From NCBI GenBank assembly GCA_020632655.1, contig JACKFD010000007.1, forward strand, positions 124,001 through 188,000: a stretch of 64,000 nt of DNA, written 5' to 3'. The position numbers were made by a program, and so were the translations under genes. The notes under the pieces are model-generated. The model ran no database searches. It was not told where the DNA came from and worked only from the letters and a program-made list of their open reading frames with translations. Position 1 is the first letter of the stretch. Every line of letters begins with the position of its first letter. Below, one piece after another: positions 23,968 to 31,903 of this stretch. This DNA is from Spirochaetaceae bacterium (GTDB lineage: Bacteria > Myxococcota_A > UBA9160 > UBA4427).

Positions 23968-24049
23968 TCAGACATCGATGACGAGTGGCGCGCCCGCCCG
24001 CCGACTCGGGTCACACATCGATCACGAGTGGCGCGCCCGCGGAGTCGGG
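23968..24049. repeat. Imperfect tandem duplication at the 3' end of the GNAT gene
   Basis: Two adjacent units of about 40 bp (23968-24010 and 24011-24049) share ACATCGAT.ACGAGTGGCGCGCCCGC and end in GTCGGG or CTCGGG. The second holds the C-terminal codons and stop of the GNAT gene. The first, just past that stop, repeats the codons for GAPLVIDV and a second stop in the same orientation. It looks like a local duplication leaving a spare gene end. Confidence 0.75.
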
Positions 24050-24805
24050 CATCCACGTCGCGAGGGTCTGCCTCTGTCGTCCCGACCCGTCGAAGTTTCC
24101 CGGCGCGAGCCACGCCTCGAAGGCACGACGCAAGGCGGGCCACTCCCCCGCCACGATCGAGTACCAGGCCGTGTCCCGATTGCGCCCCTTCGTCACGAGG
24201 TGACTCCGGAAGGTGCCCTCGTAGCGGAAGCCCAGACGCGTGGCCGCCGCCCGGGACGGCCCGTTCAGCGCATCGCATTTCCACTCGTAGCGCCGGTACC
24301 CCCACTCTTCGAAGGCCCGCGCCATCATCCGGAACATCGCCTCGGTGGCCGCCCTCGTCCGCTGCAGCGCAGGCGCATAACAGAGATGTCCGACCTCGAT
24401 CGAGCCCGCCGCGGGCGCCGCGCGCAGATAGCTCGCGACCCCGACCGGCCGCCCGTCCCCCGCTTCGACGATCGCGAAGGGCTGCAGATCCGGATCGGCG
24501 CACATCCCCCGCATCCACGCGGCGTAGTCCTCGACGCTCTCGAAGGGGCCGTAGGGGAGGTACGTGAAGAGCCGCCCCTCGCGATCCTCGGCGCAGGCGT
24601 CGTAGAGCGCCTGGGCATGCCGCATGACCTCGAGCGGCTCGAGCCGACAGCTCACGCCCTCGATCGACGTGCGCGACGGCGCACGGGCCCCCGTCCAGTC
24701 CGCGACCGCCGGCCCGATCGGCTGACCGAGGTCGTTGCGGCGCACGGCCCCCGGCGCGGATCCAGCCGCGCCCGCGCCCCGACCACCGCCTCCCGAATCA
24801 CCCAT
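24011..24805 (-). CDS. GNAT-family N-acetyltransferase (RimJ-like)
   Basis: A 264-residue acetyltransferase. The N-terminal ~60 residues are Gly/Ala-rich and probably disordered. The GNAT domain runs from about 70 to 240: LEPLEVMRHAQALYDAC, AIVEAGDGRPVGVASYLR, IEVGHLCYAPALQRTRAATEAMF in place of the acetyl-CoA loop, YRRYEWKCDALNGPSRAAATRLGF and YEGTFRSHLV. The last segments match the RimJ/RimL-like branch of cytoplasmic enzymes that use acetyl-CoA on amino groups; the acceptor is unknown. The ATG at 24805 is divergent from the amidohydrolase gene at 24926, so the two share a 120-bp promoter region. Confidence 0.82.
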   Translation of the reverse strand: MGDSGGGGRGAGAAGSAPGAVRRNDLGQPIGPAVADWTGARAPSRTSIEGVSCRLEPLEVMRHAQALYDACAEDREGRLFTYLPYGPFESVEDYAAWMRGMCADPDLQPFAIVEAGDGRPVGVASYLRAAPAAGSIEVGHLCYAPALQRTRAATEAMFRMMARAFEEWGYRRYEWKCDALNGPSRAAATRLGFRYEGTFRSHLVTKGRNRDTAWYSIVAGEWPALRRAFEAWLAPGNFDGSGRQRQTLATWMPDSAGAPLVIDV

Positions 24806-24925
24806 CCTGCCCGCTCCCCAGCCGCGATGACGACCCGCATCGATCCACGGCCCCGTCGCCCACGGATGCCGGGAGCGTCCCGCGATCGCCCGCGATTCGC
24901 TACTCCCTGCGTCGGGAGGCCCGCC

Positions 24926-26254
24926 ATGCCGACGACCGAGACGCGACCCGGAGCCGCCCCGCCGCGCCATCTGCTCGTCTCCGGCGACGACCACGCGGGC
25001 CCGCCGCTGCCCGGCTTCGCGCCCTACTTCGATCCGGAACATCGCGACGACTTCGACCGCTACTGGCGCGCGCGACCGAGCGCCCCCCTCGCCGAGGCCG
25101 CCGCCCGCGGCGACCGCGACGCCCTCGCCGGCTTCCTCGAGGCCTTCATGCGCGCGACCGGCGGCTCGCCCGCGCAGTCGCGCGCCTTCGCCGAGCGCGC
25201 CCTCGAGGCGACCCTCGGTCTCTTCGACTCCGACGTGCGCAAGGCGCACCTCGACGCCGAAGGGATCGTCGGCGAGGTGATCTTCGGCGACGGCTTCGTC
25301 GAGAACCAGCCGCCCTTCAGCGACATCATGGAGGGCAACGGCCAGCTCTTCGGCGGCAAGCCCTGGCCCTTCGACCTCCAGCTGGCCGGGGCGCGCGCCT
25401 ACAACCGCTGGCTCGCGGAGTTCTGTGCCGAGGACCCGATCCGCCGGGCCGGCGTGATCCAGCTGCCCGCTGCCCACGACGTCCCGGCGCTCGTCGCCGA
25501 GACGAAGCGCGCGCGTGAAGCGGGGCTGCGCGGCGGGGTCCTCGTGCCGCCCCTCGAGCCGGGCCTGCCCGGCTACCACGATCCGCACTACGACCCGCTC
25601 TGGGCGGTCGCCGCCGACCTCGGCCTGCCGGTCAGCGTGCACGGCGGCAACGCGCGCGCCCCCGATGGCCCCGACGCCTACGGCGCGAGCGAGCCCCTCG
25701 CGTCCTTCTTCCACTTCACGGAGTCGACCTTCTTCGACCGCCGCCCGCTCTGGTTCTTCATGTGGGGCGGCGTCTTCGACCGGCATCCGAAGCTCCGGCT
25801 CGTCTTCGCCGAGGCCCTCGCACACTGGGTGCCGCAGGAGCTGCTGCGCCTCGACGAGATGGTCGACATGTGGAATGCGCGCGCCCTGCGCGAGCGCCTC
25901 TCGAAGCGGCCGAGCGAGTACTGGCGCGAGCATTGCGCGATCACGGCGACCTTCGCCTCCCGCGGCGAGATCGAGCTGCGCCACGCGATCGGCCTCGACA
26001 ACCTGCTCTGGGGCTCGGACTTCCCGCATCCCGAAGGCACCTGGCCGATCACGCCCACCTGCCTGCGCCACGCCTTCCACGACGTCCCCGCCGACGAGTC
26101 CGCCCGCATGCTCGGCCTGAACGCCCTCCGCCTCTACGACTTCGACGAGAAGGCCCTGCGCACCCACGCCGACCAGATCGGCCCCCTCGCAACCGACGTG
26201 ATCCAACCCCCGACCGCCCCCCCCAGCGACTACGTCGGTATGGGACTGCGTTAG
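24926..26254 (+). CDS. Amidohydrolase-2 family metal-dependent hydrolase
   Basis: A 442-residue TIM-barrel amidohydrolase related to the ACMSD/gamma-resorcylate decarboxylase branch. Features are SGDDHAGPP near the start (the metal-site strand, with DDH in place of a plain HxH), the FGDGF and NRWLAEF segments, VSVHGGNARAP with the metal-binding His, and LLWGSDFPHPEGTWP with the Asp near the C-terminus. Many family members in high-GC environmental bacteria act on aromatic or carboxylic substrates; the substrate here is unknown. GGGAGG lies 7 bp before the ATG. The surrounding genes give no pathway. Confidence 0.85.
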   Translation: MPTTETRPGAAPPRHLLVSGDDHAGPPLPGFAPYFDPEHRDDFDRYWRARPSAPLAEAAARGDRDALAGFLEAFMRATGGSPAQSRAFAERALEATLGLFDSDVRKAHLDAEGIVGEVIFGDGFVENQPPFSDIMEGNGQLFGGKPWPFDLQLAGARAYNRWLAEFCAEDPIRRAGVIQLPAAHDVPALVAETKRAREAGLRGGVLVPPLEPGLPGYHDPHYDPLWAVAADLGLPVSVHGGNARAPDGPDAYGASEPLASFFHFTESTFFDRRPLWFFMWGGVFDRHPKLRLVFAEALAHWVPQELLRLDEMVDMWNARALRERLSKRPSEYWREHCAITATFASRGEIELRHAIGLDNLLWGSDFPHPEGTWPITPTCLRHAFHDVPADESARMLGLNALRLYDFDEKALRTHADQIGPLATDVIQPPTAPPSDYVGMGLR

Positions 26255-26615
26255 TCACGGTCGAACGCCTGAGTCCGCCGTGCCAGGCGCCCCGGTCGGT
26301 CACCGCGCCGCGTGCGCAGCTTCTGTCGGCGCGCGGAGGTCCCGCTGGTTGCCTCGCTTGACGTGCCGCGGCGCGCCTCCCGTTTTATGCGCACACGACA
26401 CGGCGACCGCCCGGGTCGCTAGAGACGACGGTGCCAACCGCTCGTCCACAGCTCGGCCGGAATGAATGGACGATCGTCCTGCAAGGCCAACGCGTAAGCC
26501 GAAACGACCCGGCCAAGCACGGCCGTCATCTTTCAACAATCTTCGGGGCGTGTCCGCACGCGAAGCAACACCGCACCGAGCGGCACGGCCTACACAGGCG
26601 TAAGGGCAAGCTCCA
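26255..26615. other. Convergent intergenic region with a dispersed repeat copy
   Basis: No credible gene was seen in these 361 bp between two convergent genes. The first part holds copy A of the dispersed repeat (26281-26363). A 12-bp perfect palindrome, GGACGATCGTCC, lies at 26468-26479. Base composition from about 26440 to 26600 is visibly less GC-rich than the neighbouring genes. Confidence 0.6.
26281..26363 (+). repeat. Dispersed intergenic repeat, copy A
   Basis: The first 64 bp match copy B at 46910 at 58 positions by hand alignment, including exact runs TGCCAGGCGCCCCGG and GCGCAGCTTCTGTCGGCGCG. The left end is TGCCAGGCG; the expected right inverted end is degenerate here (CGCTTGACG). 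It lies 26 bp past the amidohydrolase stop and has the same orientation as copy B. Confidence 0.7.
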
Positions 26616-28541
26616 CTACAGCACGTCCGTCATGAGCCGATTCACGATCGCCGTGAACTCCGCCGGATCCTCCAGCTGCCCGCCCCCCGCGATTACGGCC
26701 TGGCCCAGCAGGAGCCTCGCCGCATCCGCGATCAGCGGATCCGTCGGGCTCGCAGCAAAGCGCGCGCCGAGCTTCTCGAGCACGGCGTGCTTCGGGTTCA
26801 GCTCGAGGATCGGCTTGCGCTCCGGGATCGCCTGACCCGCCTGCCGCAGCATCGCCTCGAGCTGGGGCGAGAGATCGCCCTCCTCGAGCACGAGACACGA
26901 CGCCGAGCCCTTGAGCCGGCTCGAGAGCCGCACCTCCTTCACGTCGTCCTGGATCGCAGCGCGCAGCGCGGCGAGCAGGTCGCCGTAGATCTCCTCGTCC
27001 TTCTCGAGCGCGGCCTTCGCCTGCTCGCGATCCGCCTCCGAGCCGAGCTCGACCTCGCCGTGGCCGATGCTCTTGAAGGGCTTGTCGCGATACGTGACGG
27101 GTCCTTGCGAGGTCCAGACCTCGTCGACGGGGTCGGTCAGGAAGAGCACCTCGATGCCCTTCTCCTCGAAGGCCTCGAGATGGGGCGAGCGGCGCAGGAC
27201 GTCGAGGCGCGGGCCGGCGATGTAGTAGATCGCCTCCTGGTCCTCGGGCATGCGGTCGACGTAGTCGGCGAGGGAGACGAGCTTGCCGGGCTCTTTCGAC
27301 GAGGGCGCGAGCACGAGGTCGAAGATGCGATCGCGCTTCTCGGAGAAGTCGAGCAGGCCCTCCTTCAGGACGGGACCGAACTCGGCCCAGAACTTCTCGT
27401 ACTCCTCGCGGTCGTCCTTCGCGAGCTGCTTGAGCCGATCCACGAGCTTCTTGACGAGGTGCTTGCGGATCGTCTGGATCTGGCGGTCCTGCTGCAGCAT
27501 CTCGCGCGAGACGTTGAGCGAGAGGTCCTCGGCGTCGACGACCCCGCGCACGAATCGGAGCCACTCGGGCAATAGCTCCCGACACTCGTCCATGATGAAG
27601 ACGCGGCGGACGTAGAGCTGGACGCCGTTGTGAAGACGCTCGCGATGGTAGAGGTCGAAGGGCGCCTTCGAGGGGACGTAGAGCAGGGCGCGCGCCTCGA
27701 AGGTCCCTTCGATCGAGGTCTGCACCCGCAGCATCGGGTCCTGGAAGTCGTGGGTGATGTGTCGGTAGAACTCGGCGTAGTCGCTCTCCTCGACCTCGCC
27801 CTCGGGCCGCGTCCAGATCGCCTTCATCGAGTTGAGCGGCGCCTCGACCTCCCGCCGCTCGGGCAGCGCCGCCTCCGCGTCGCCGTCCGAGGCCGCCTCG
27901 ACGATCGTGAGCCGGATCGGATAGGCGACGAAGTCCGAGTACTTCTTCACGACCTGGCGCAGCACCCACTCGTCGCAGAAGTCGGCGATCCCCGCATCGC
28001 CGTCGACGGCCTTGAGCGAGAGCCGGATCGTCGTGCCCGCCTCGTCGCGCGAGGCCTGGTCGAGCCCGTACTCCCCGAGCCCCTTCGAGGTCCAGCGCGC
28101 GGCCCCGTCCTCGCCCGCCCGCCGACTCACGACGTCGACCTCGTCGGCGACCATGAAGCTCGCGTAGAAGCCGACACCGAACTGTCCGATCAGATCCGGC
28201 GCCGCGTCCCCCTCCTTCCCGGGCTGCGCCCGCTTCACGAACTCGAGCGTGCCGGAGCGCGCGATCGTGCCGAGATTCTGGACGAGCTCCTCGCGCGTCA
28301 TGCCGATGCCGTTGTCCGCAATCGTGAGCGTGCGCGCCGGGCGGTCGGCGATCAGCTGGATCTCGAGCGGACCGTCGGGCGCGAGGGCCGGGTTCGAGAG
28401 CGCCTCGAAGCGCCGCCGGTCGAGGGCATCCGAGGCGTTCGAGATCAGCTCGCGGAGGAAGACCTCCTTGTTCGAGTAGAGCGAGTGGATCATCAGGTCG
28501 AGCAGCTTCTGCGTCTCGGCCTGGAAGGCGTGGGTCTCCAT
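26616..28541 (-). CDS. htpG: Molecular chaperone HtpG (Hsp90)
   Basis: A 641-residue bacterial Hsp90. The N-terminal ATPase has SNKEVFLRELISNASDALDR, IADNGIGMTREELV and GQFGVGFYASFMVAD; the middle domain carries VRRVFIMDECRELLPEWLRFVRGVVDAEDLSLNVSRE with the catalytic Arg region; the C-terminal dimer domain begins near 500. Length is normal. HtpG remodels client proteins in the cytoplasm with ATP, often with DnaK. The ATG at 28541 has GAGAGGCC ahead of it. It is divergent from the SPFH lipoprotein gene across 339 bp that contain a sigma-32-like site on its strand. Confidence 0.95.
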   Translation of the reverse strand: METHAFQAETQKLLDLMIHSLYSNKEVFLRELISNASDALDRRRFEALSNPALAPDGPLEIQLIADRPARTLTIADNGIGMTREELVQNLGTIARSGTLEFVKRAQPGKEGDAAPDLIGQFGVGFYASFMVADEVDVVSRRAGEDGAARWTSKGLGEYGLDQASRDEAGTTIRLSLKAVDGDAGIADFCDEWVLRQVVKKYSDFVAYPIRLTIVEAASDGDAEAALPERREVEAPLNSMKAIWTRPEGEVEESDYAEFYRHITHDFQDPMLRVQTSIEGTFEARALLYVPSKAPFDLYHRERLHNGVQLYVRRVFIMDECRELLPEWLRFVRGVVDAEDLSLNVSREMLQQDRQIQTIRKHLVKKLVDRLKQLAKDDREEYEKFWAEFGPVLKEGLLDFSEKRDRIFDLVLAPSSKEPGKLVSLADYVDRMPEDQEAIYYIAGPRLDVLRRSPHLEAFEEKGIEVLFLTDPVDEVWTSQGPVTYRDKPFKSIGHGEVELGSEADREQAKAALEKDEEIYGDLLAALRAAIQDDVKEVRLSSRLKGSASCLVLEEGDLSPQLEAMLRQAGQAIPERKPILELNPKHAVLEKLGARFAASPTDPLIADAARLLLGQAVIAGGGQLEDPAEFTAIVNRLMTDVL

Positions 28542-28880
28542 CGGGGCCTCTCCGTCGTCGGGTGGATCGGAAGGGGTGGATCGCGGGCCGGTCGGCGCGG
28601 GTCACATCCCACATCGACCGTCGCGGCCCGCCGCCGGGCGGCCGCAAGCATGGGCATCGCGTCACGGGAATCAACCCGCTCGACCCACCCGGATCCGACC
28701 CGGCCCCGGACCCGGCCGCCGATCCCCTCCGAAATCGGGTCTCATCCCCCACGGACTCGCAGTCTCCACCGGCCGTCGTTGCCTCAAGTGGGCCATGCGG
28801 GCGGCCGTTCCAGCGGGCTCCGGGCGCCGACGCCCCCGCCTCCGAGGTGGCCGTCGCATCCGCCCGCCGGAGGCAAGCCG
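28542..28880. other. Divergent promoter region between htpG and the SPFH lipoprotein gene
   Basis: No credible gene was seen. The region is GC-rich with short repeats of GGATC/GGCC type. The only notable signal is a possible heat-shock promoter on the minus strand. The SPFH gene has GGAGG 8 bp ahead of its ATG at the right end. Confidence 0.5.
28650..28674 (-). promoter_or_regulatory. Possible sigma-32-type promoter for htpG
   Basis: On the minus strand TTGATT is followed by 14 bp and CCCAT, with CT close behind, partly matching the heat-shock consensus (CTTGAA and CCCCAT). It would give a leader of about 100 bases before htpG. Matching is by eye and incomplete. Confidence 0.3.
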
Positions 28881-29669
28881 ATGCGTCGTTCCGTACTCCT
28901 CGCCGTGTCCGTCCTGGCGCTCGTCACGAGCGCAACCGGATGTCTGCGCATCGTCGAGAAGGGCGAGGTCGGCGTCGTGACCTCCTTCGGCGACATCCAA
29001 CCGGACGAGAAGACGGAGCCCGGCCTCTACCTCTCGGTCCCGCTGATGCGACATCTCGAGATCTACAACGTGAAGACGATCGAGACGAAGGAGACGATGC
29101 AGGTGCCGACGGCGGACGAGATGCTCGTCGGCCTCGACGTGTCGGTCTTCGTCCGGCTCGATCCGGCGCGCGTCGCCGAGCTGCGCTCGAGCGTGACGGG
29201 CAACGCGATGGAGACGCTGCTGATCCCGACCTTGCGCAGCCAGACGCGCGAGGCGGCCGGCGGCTTCAAGGTCGAGGACTTCTACAACCAGGAGAAGCGC
29301 GTCCAGATCTCCTCCGAGATCCAGCGCGGGATGATCGCCAAGATGGAGAGCCGCGGCATCGTCGTCGAGGACGTCCTGATCCGCGACATCGTCCCGCCCC
29401 GCGCGTTCCAGCAGGCCGTCGAGGAGAAGCTCGCCCAGAAGCAGCGCGCCGAGCAGAAGCAGTTCGAGCTCGAGCAGGCGAAGCTCAACCGCGAGATCGA
29501 GCGCACGCGGGCGGAGGGCGCCGCGATGGCGATGGCCGAGGTGCAGGAGAAGCTGACCGACCGCTACCTCCAATACCTCTGGATCCAGTCCGTCGCCGAG
29601 AACCCGAAGATCGAGAAGGTCTACATCGCGACCGAGGCCGGGCTCCCGATCTTCCGCCGCGCGGAGTGA
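28881..29669 (+). CDS. SPFH/prohibitin-family lipoprotein
   Basis: A 262-residue prohibitin-like protein. Residues 1-21 are a signal ending in the lipobox SATGC (Cys21), not the single membrane helix usual for HflC or prohibitin. The SPFH core follows: EKGEVGVVTSFGDIQPDEKTEPGLYL, then VPTADEMLVGLDVSVFVRLDP and ESRGIVVEDVLIRDIVPP, followed by a coiled coil rich in Gln/Glu/Arg (about 180-225). SPFH proteins form large rings at membranes and modulate proteases or lipid domains. A lipid anchor would put this one on the periplasmic side. Stand-alone gene, divergent from htpG. Confidence 0.83.
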   Translation: MRRSVLLAVSVLALVTSATGCLRIVEKGEVGVVTSFGDIQPDEKTEPGLYLSVPLMRHLEIYNVKTIETKETMQVPTADEMLVGLDVSVFVRLDPARVAELRSSVTGNAMETLLIPTLRSQTREAAGGFKVEDFYNQEKRVQISSEIQRGMIAKMESRGIVVEDVLIRDIVPPRAFQQAVEEKLAQKQRAEQKQFELEQAKLNREIERTRAEGAAMAMAEVQEKLTDRYLQYLWIQSVAENPKIEKVYIATEAGLPIFRRAE

Positions 29670-29793
29670 GCGACCCGGACCGCGCGCGAGGCGTGGTCCC
29701 GGTTCCCAGAACGGGTCGATCTGCCTCGTAGTCGTCGCCTCCGCGTCCCCAGGCTCCCGCCGGTCGCGGCATGTGTCTTGCTCTCCCGGCCGC

Positions 29794-30873
29794 ATGCGTC
29801 GCGTCGTCGCCCGCTTCGAGATCCCCTACCGGCAGCTGCTCGCGGCCGATGGACGCCTGGTCGACGGCTCGGCCCCCGTCGAGCACCCGGCCGCGGCCCT
29901 GCGGACGCGGCTGCACGCGATGCTGCGCGCGCGGCTCTTCGATGCGCGGGCGGTCGCGCTGCAGCGCGCCGGGCAGCTCGGCACCTACGCCTCGGCCCTC
30001 GGGCAGGAGGCGGTCGCCGTGGGCGTGGCCGCGGCGATGGCCGACGACGATGTCCTCGTGCCGTCCTTTCGCGAGCACGGCGCGCAGCTCTGGCGCGGCG
30101 TGCGCATGCGCGAGCTCTTCCTCTACTGGGGCGGCGACGAGCGGGGCTGCGACTACGAAGGACCGCGGGAGGACCTGCCGGTCTGCATCCCGGTCGGCAG
30201 CCAGGCGCCGCACGCGGCGGGCGTCGCCCTCGCCTTCCAGCTGCGCGGCGAGGCGCGCGCGGCGGTCTGCCTTCTCGGCGACGGCGCGACCTCGAAGGGC
30301 GACTTCTACGAGGCCCTGAACGTGGCCGGCGTCTGGCGGCTCCCCGTCGTCTACGTCGTCACGAACAACGCCTGGGCGATCTCGGTCCCGCGCCGCGCCC
30401 AGAGCGCCGCCGAGACCCTCGCCCAGAAGGCGATCGCGGCCGGCGTGCCCGGCGAGCAGGTCGATGGCAACGACGTGCTCGCCGTCGAGCAGGTCGTCCG
30501 CGAGGCACTCGCTCGCGCGCGCGAAGGCAACGGACCGACCCTCGTCGAGGCGCTCACCTATCGCCTCGCCGACCACACGACCTCCGACGACGCCCGCCGC
30601 TACCGCGACGAGAGCGAGATCGCCGCCCATCGGGCCGAGGATCCGATCGAGCGGCTGCGCCGCCATCTCGAGACCACGGGCGCCCTGGCGGCGGACGAGC
30701 TCGCCGCATTCGAGGCAGCCTGCCGCGAAGAGGTCGAGCGCGAGGCCCGCGCCTATCTCGCGACGCCACCCCAGCCCGCCGCCTCGATCTTCGACTCCGT
30801 CTACGCGCGCTGGCCCGAAGCACTCGAGGCCCAGCGCATCGCCTGCGTCGCCCGGGCGGCCCCCGATGCCTGA
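29794..30873 (+). CDS. bkdA1: Branched-chain 2-oxoacid dehydrogenase E1 alpha subunit
   Basis: A 359-residue thiamine-diphosphate subunit. Features: FDARAVALQRAGQLGTYASALGQEAV, SFREHGAQLWRG, the TPP motif GDGATSKGDFYEAL ending in VVTNNAWAIS, and DGNDVLAVEQVV with LTYRLADHTTSDDARRYR (phosphorylation-loop region). The length and AGQLGTYAS segment favour pyruvate or branched-chain types; the adjacent Leu/Val dehydrogenase argues for branched-chain 2-oxoacids. The ATG at 29794 is preferred to a GTG 21 bp earlier; neither has a clear ribosome site. Its end overlaps the E1 beta start by 8 bp. Confidence 0.86.
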   Translation: MRRVVARFEIPYRQLLAADGRLVDGSAPVEHPAAALRTRLHAMLRARLFDARAVALQRAGQLGTYASALGQEAVAVGVAAAMADDDVLVPSFREHGAQLWRGVRMRELFLYWGGDERGCDYEGPREDLPVCIPVGSQAPHAAGVALAFQLRGEARAAVCLLGDGATSKGDFYEALNVAGVWRLPVVYVVTNNAWAISVPRRAQSAAETLAQKAIAAGVPGEQVDGNDVLAVEQVVREALARAREGNGPTLVEALTYRLADHTTSDDARRYRDESEIAAHRAEDPIERLRRHLETTGALAADELAAFEAACREEVEREARAYLATPPQPAASIFDSVYARWPEALEAQRIACVARAAPDA

Positions 30874-31903
30874 GCCCGCGCGCGCGATGGCAGTGGCGGA
30901 GGCGGGCGATGCAACGGTCGAGCCCGTGGAGCGCACGATGGTCGAGGCCATCCGCCTGGCGCTCGGACGGGCGATGGCCGAGGACGAGCGCGTCCTGCTC
31001 TTCGGCGAGGACGTCGGCCGCAACGGCGGGGTCTTCCGCGCGACCGAGGGCCTGCAGGCGCGCTTCGGCGCCGCGCGCGTGCGCGATACGCCGCTCTCGG
31101 AGGCGATGCTCGTCGGGCTCGCCGTGGGTCTCGCGGCGCAGGACATGCGGCCCGTCGCCGAGATCCAGTTCGCGGGCTTCGGCTATGCGGCGCTCGACCA
31201 GCTCGCGAACCACGCCTCGCGGATGCGCAATCGGACACGGGGGCGGATCGCGTGCCCGATGGTCCTGCGCATGCCCTACGGCGGCGGGATCCGCGCGCCC
31301 GAGCACCACTCGGAGAGCCCCGAGGCCCTCTTCGCGCATCTGCCCGGGCTGCGTGTCGTCGTGCCTTCGTCGCCGGCCCGCGCCTACGGGCTGCTGCTCG
31401 CCGCGATCGCCGACCCCGACCCCGTCGTCTTCCTCGAGCCGAAGCGGCTCTACCGCGCGTCGAAGGAGCCGGTTGCCGACGACGGCCGCGCCCTCCCCCT
31501 CGACCGATGCTCGACCCTGCGCGAAGGGCGCGACGTCACGCTCGTGTCCTGGGGTGCGTCCCTCGTCGAGACCCTCGCCGCGGCGGACCGTCTCGCGGAC
31601 GAAGGCTTCGAGGCGGAGGTGCTCGACGTCGCGACGCTCAAGCCCCTCGACCTCGACGCGATCGTCGCCTCCGTCGCGCGGTCGGGGCGATGCGTGATCG
31701 TGCACGAGGCGAAGCGCAGCGTGGGCGTCGGCGCGGAGATCGCGGCCGGCCTCGCCGAGCAGGCGCTCGACCGACTCCTCGCCCCGATCGAGCGCGTCAC
31801 GGGCTGGGACACGATCGTGCCCTTCCCGCGCCTCGAAGATCACGATCTGCCTTCGACGCCCCGCATCGTCGACGCCGCCCGAAGGACCCTCGACCATGTC
31901 TGA
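30866..31903 (+). CDS. bkdA2: Branched-chain 2-oxoacid dehydrogenase E1 beta subunit
   Basis: A 345-residue transketolase-like subunit that pairs with E1 alpha. Typical segments are MVEAIRLALGRAMAEDERVLLFGEDVGRNGGVF (residues about 25-55, shown here as the family N-terminal block), DTPLSEAMLVGLAVGLA, EIQFAGFGYAALDQL, YGGGIRAPEHHSES and the C-terminal RVTGWDTIVPFPRLED. The ATG overlaps the alpha stop; a second ATG 21 bp downstream is possible. Its own end overlaps the E2 start by 8 bp. Together the subunits decarboxylate a 2-oxoacid and acylate the lipoyl group of E2. Confidence 0.88.
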   Translation: MPEPARAMAVAEAGDATVEPVERTMVEAIRLALGRAMAEDERVLLFGEDVGRNGGVFRATEGLQARFGAARVRDTPLSEAMLVGLAVGLAAQDMRPVAEIQFAGFGYAALDQLANHASRMRNRTRGRIACPMVLRMPYGGGIRAPEHHSESPEALFAHLPGLRVVVPSSPARAYGLLLAAIADPDPVVFLEPKRLYRASKEPVADDGRALPLDRCSTLREGRDVTLVSWGASLVETLAAADRLADEGFEAEVLDVATLKPLDLDAIVASVARSGRCVIVHEAKRSVGVGAEIAAGLAEQALDRLLAPIERVTGWDTIVPFPRLEDHDLPSTPRIVDAARRTLDHV

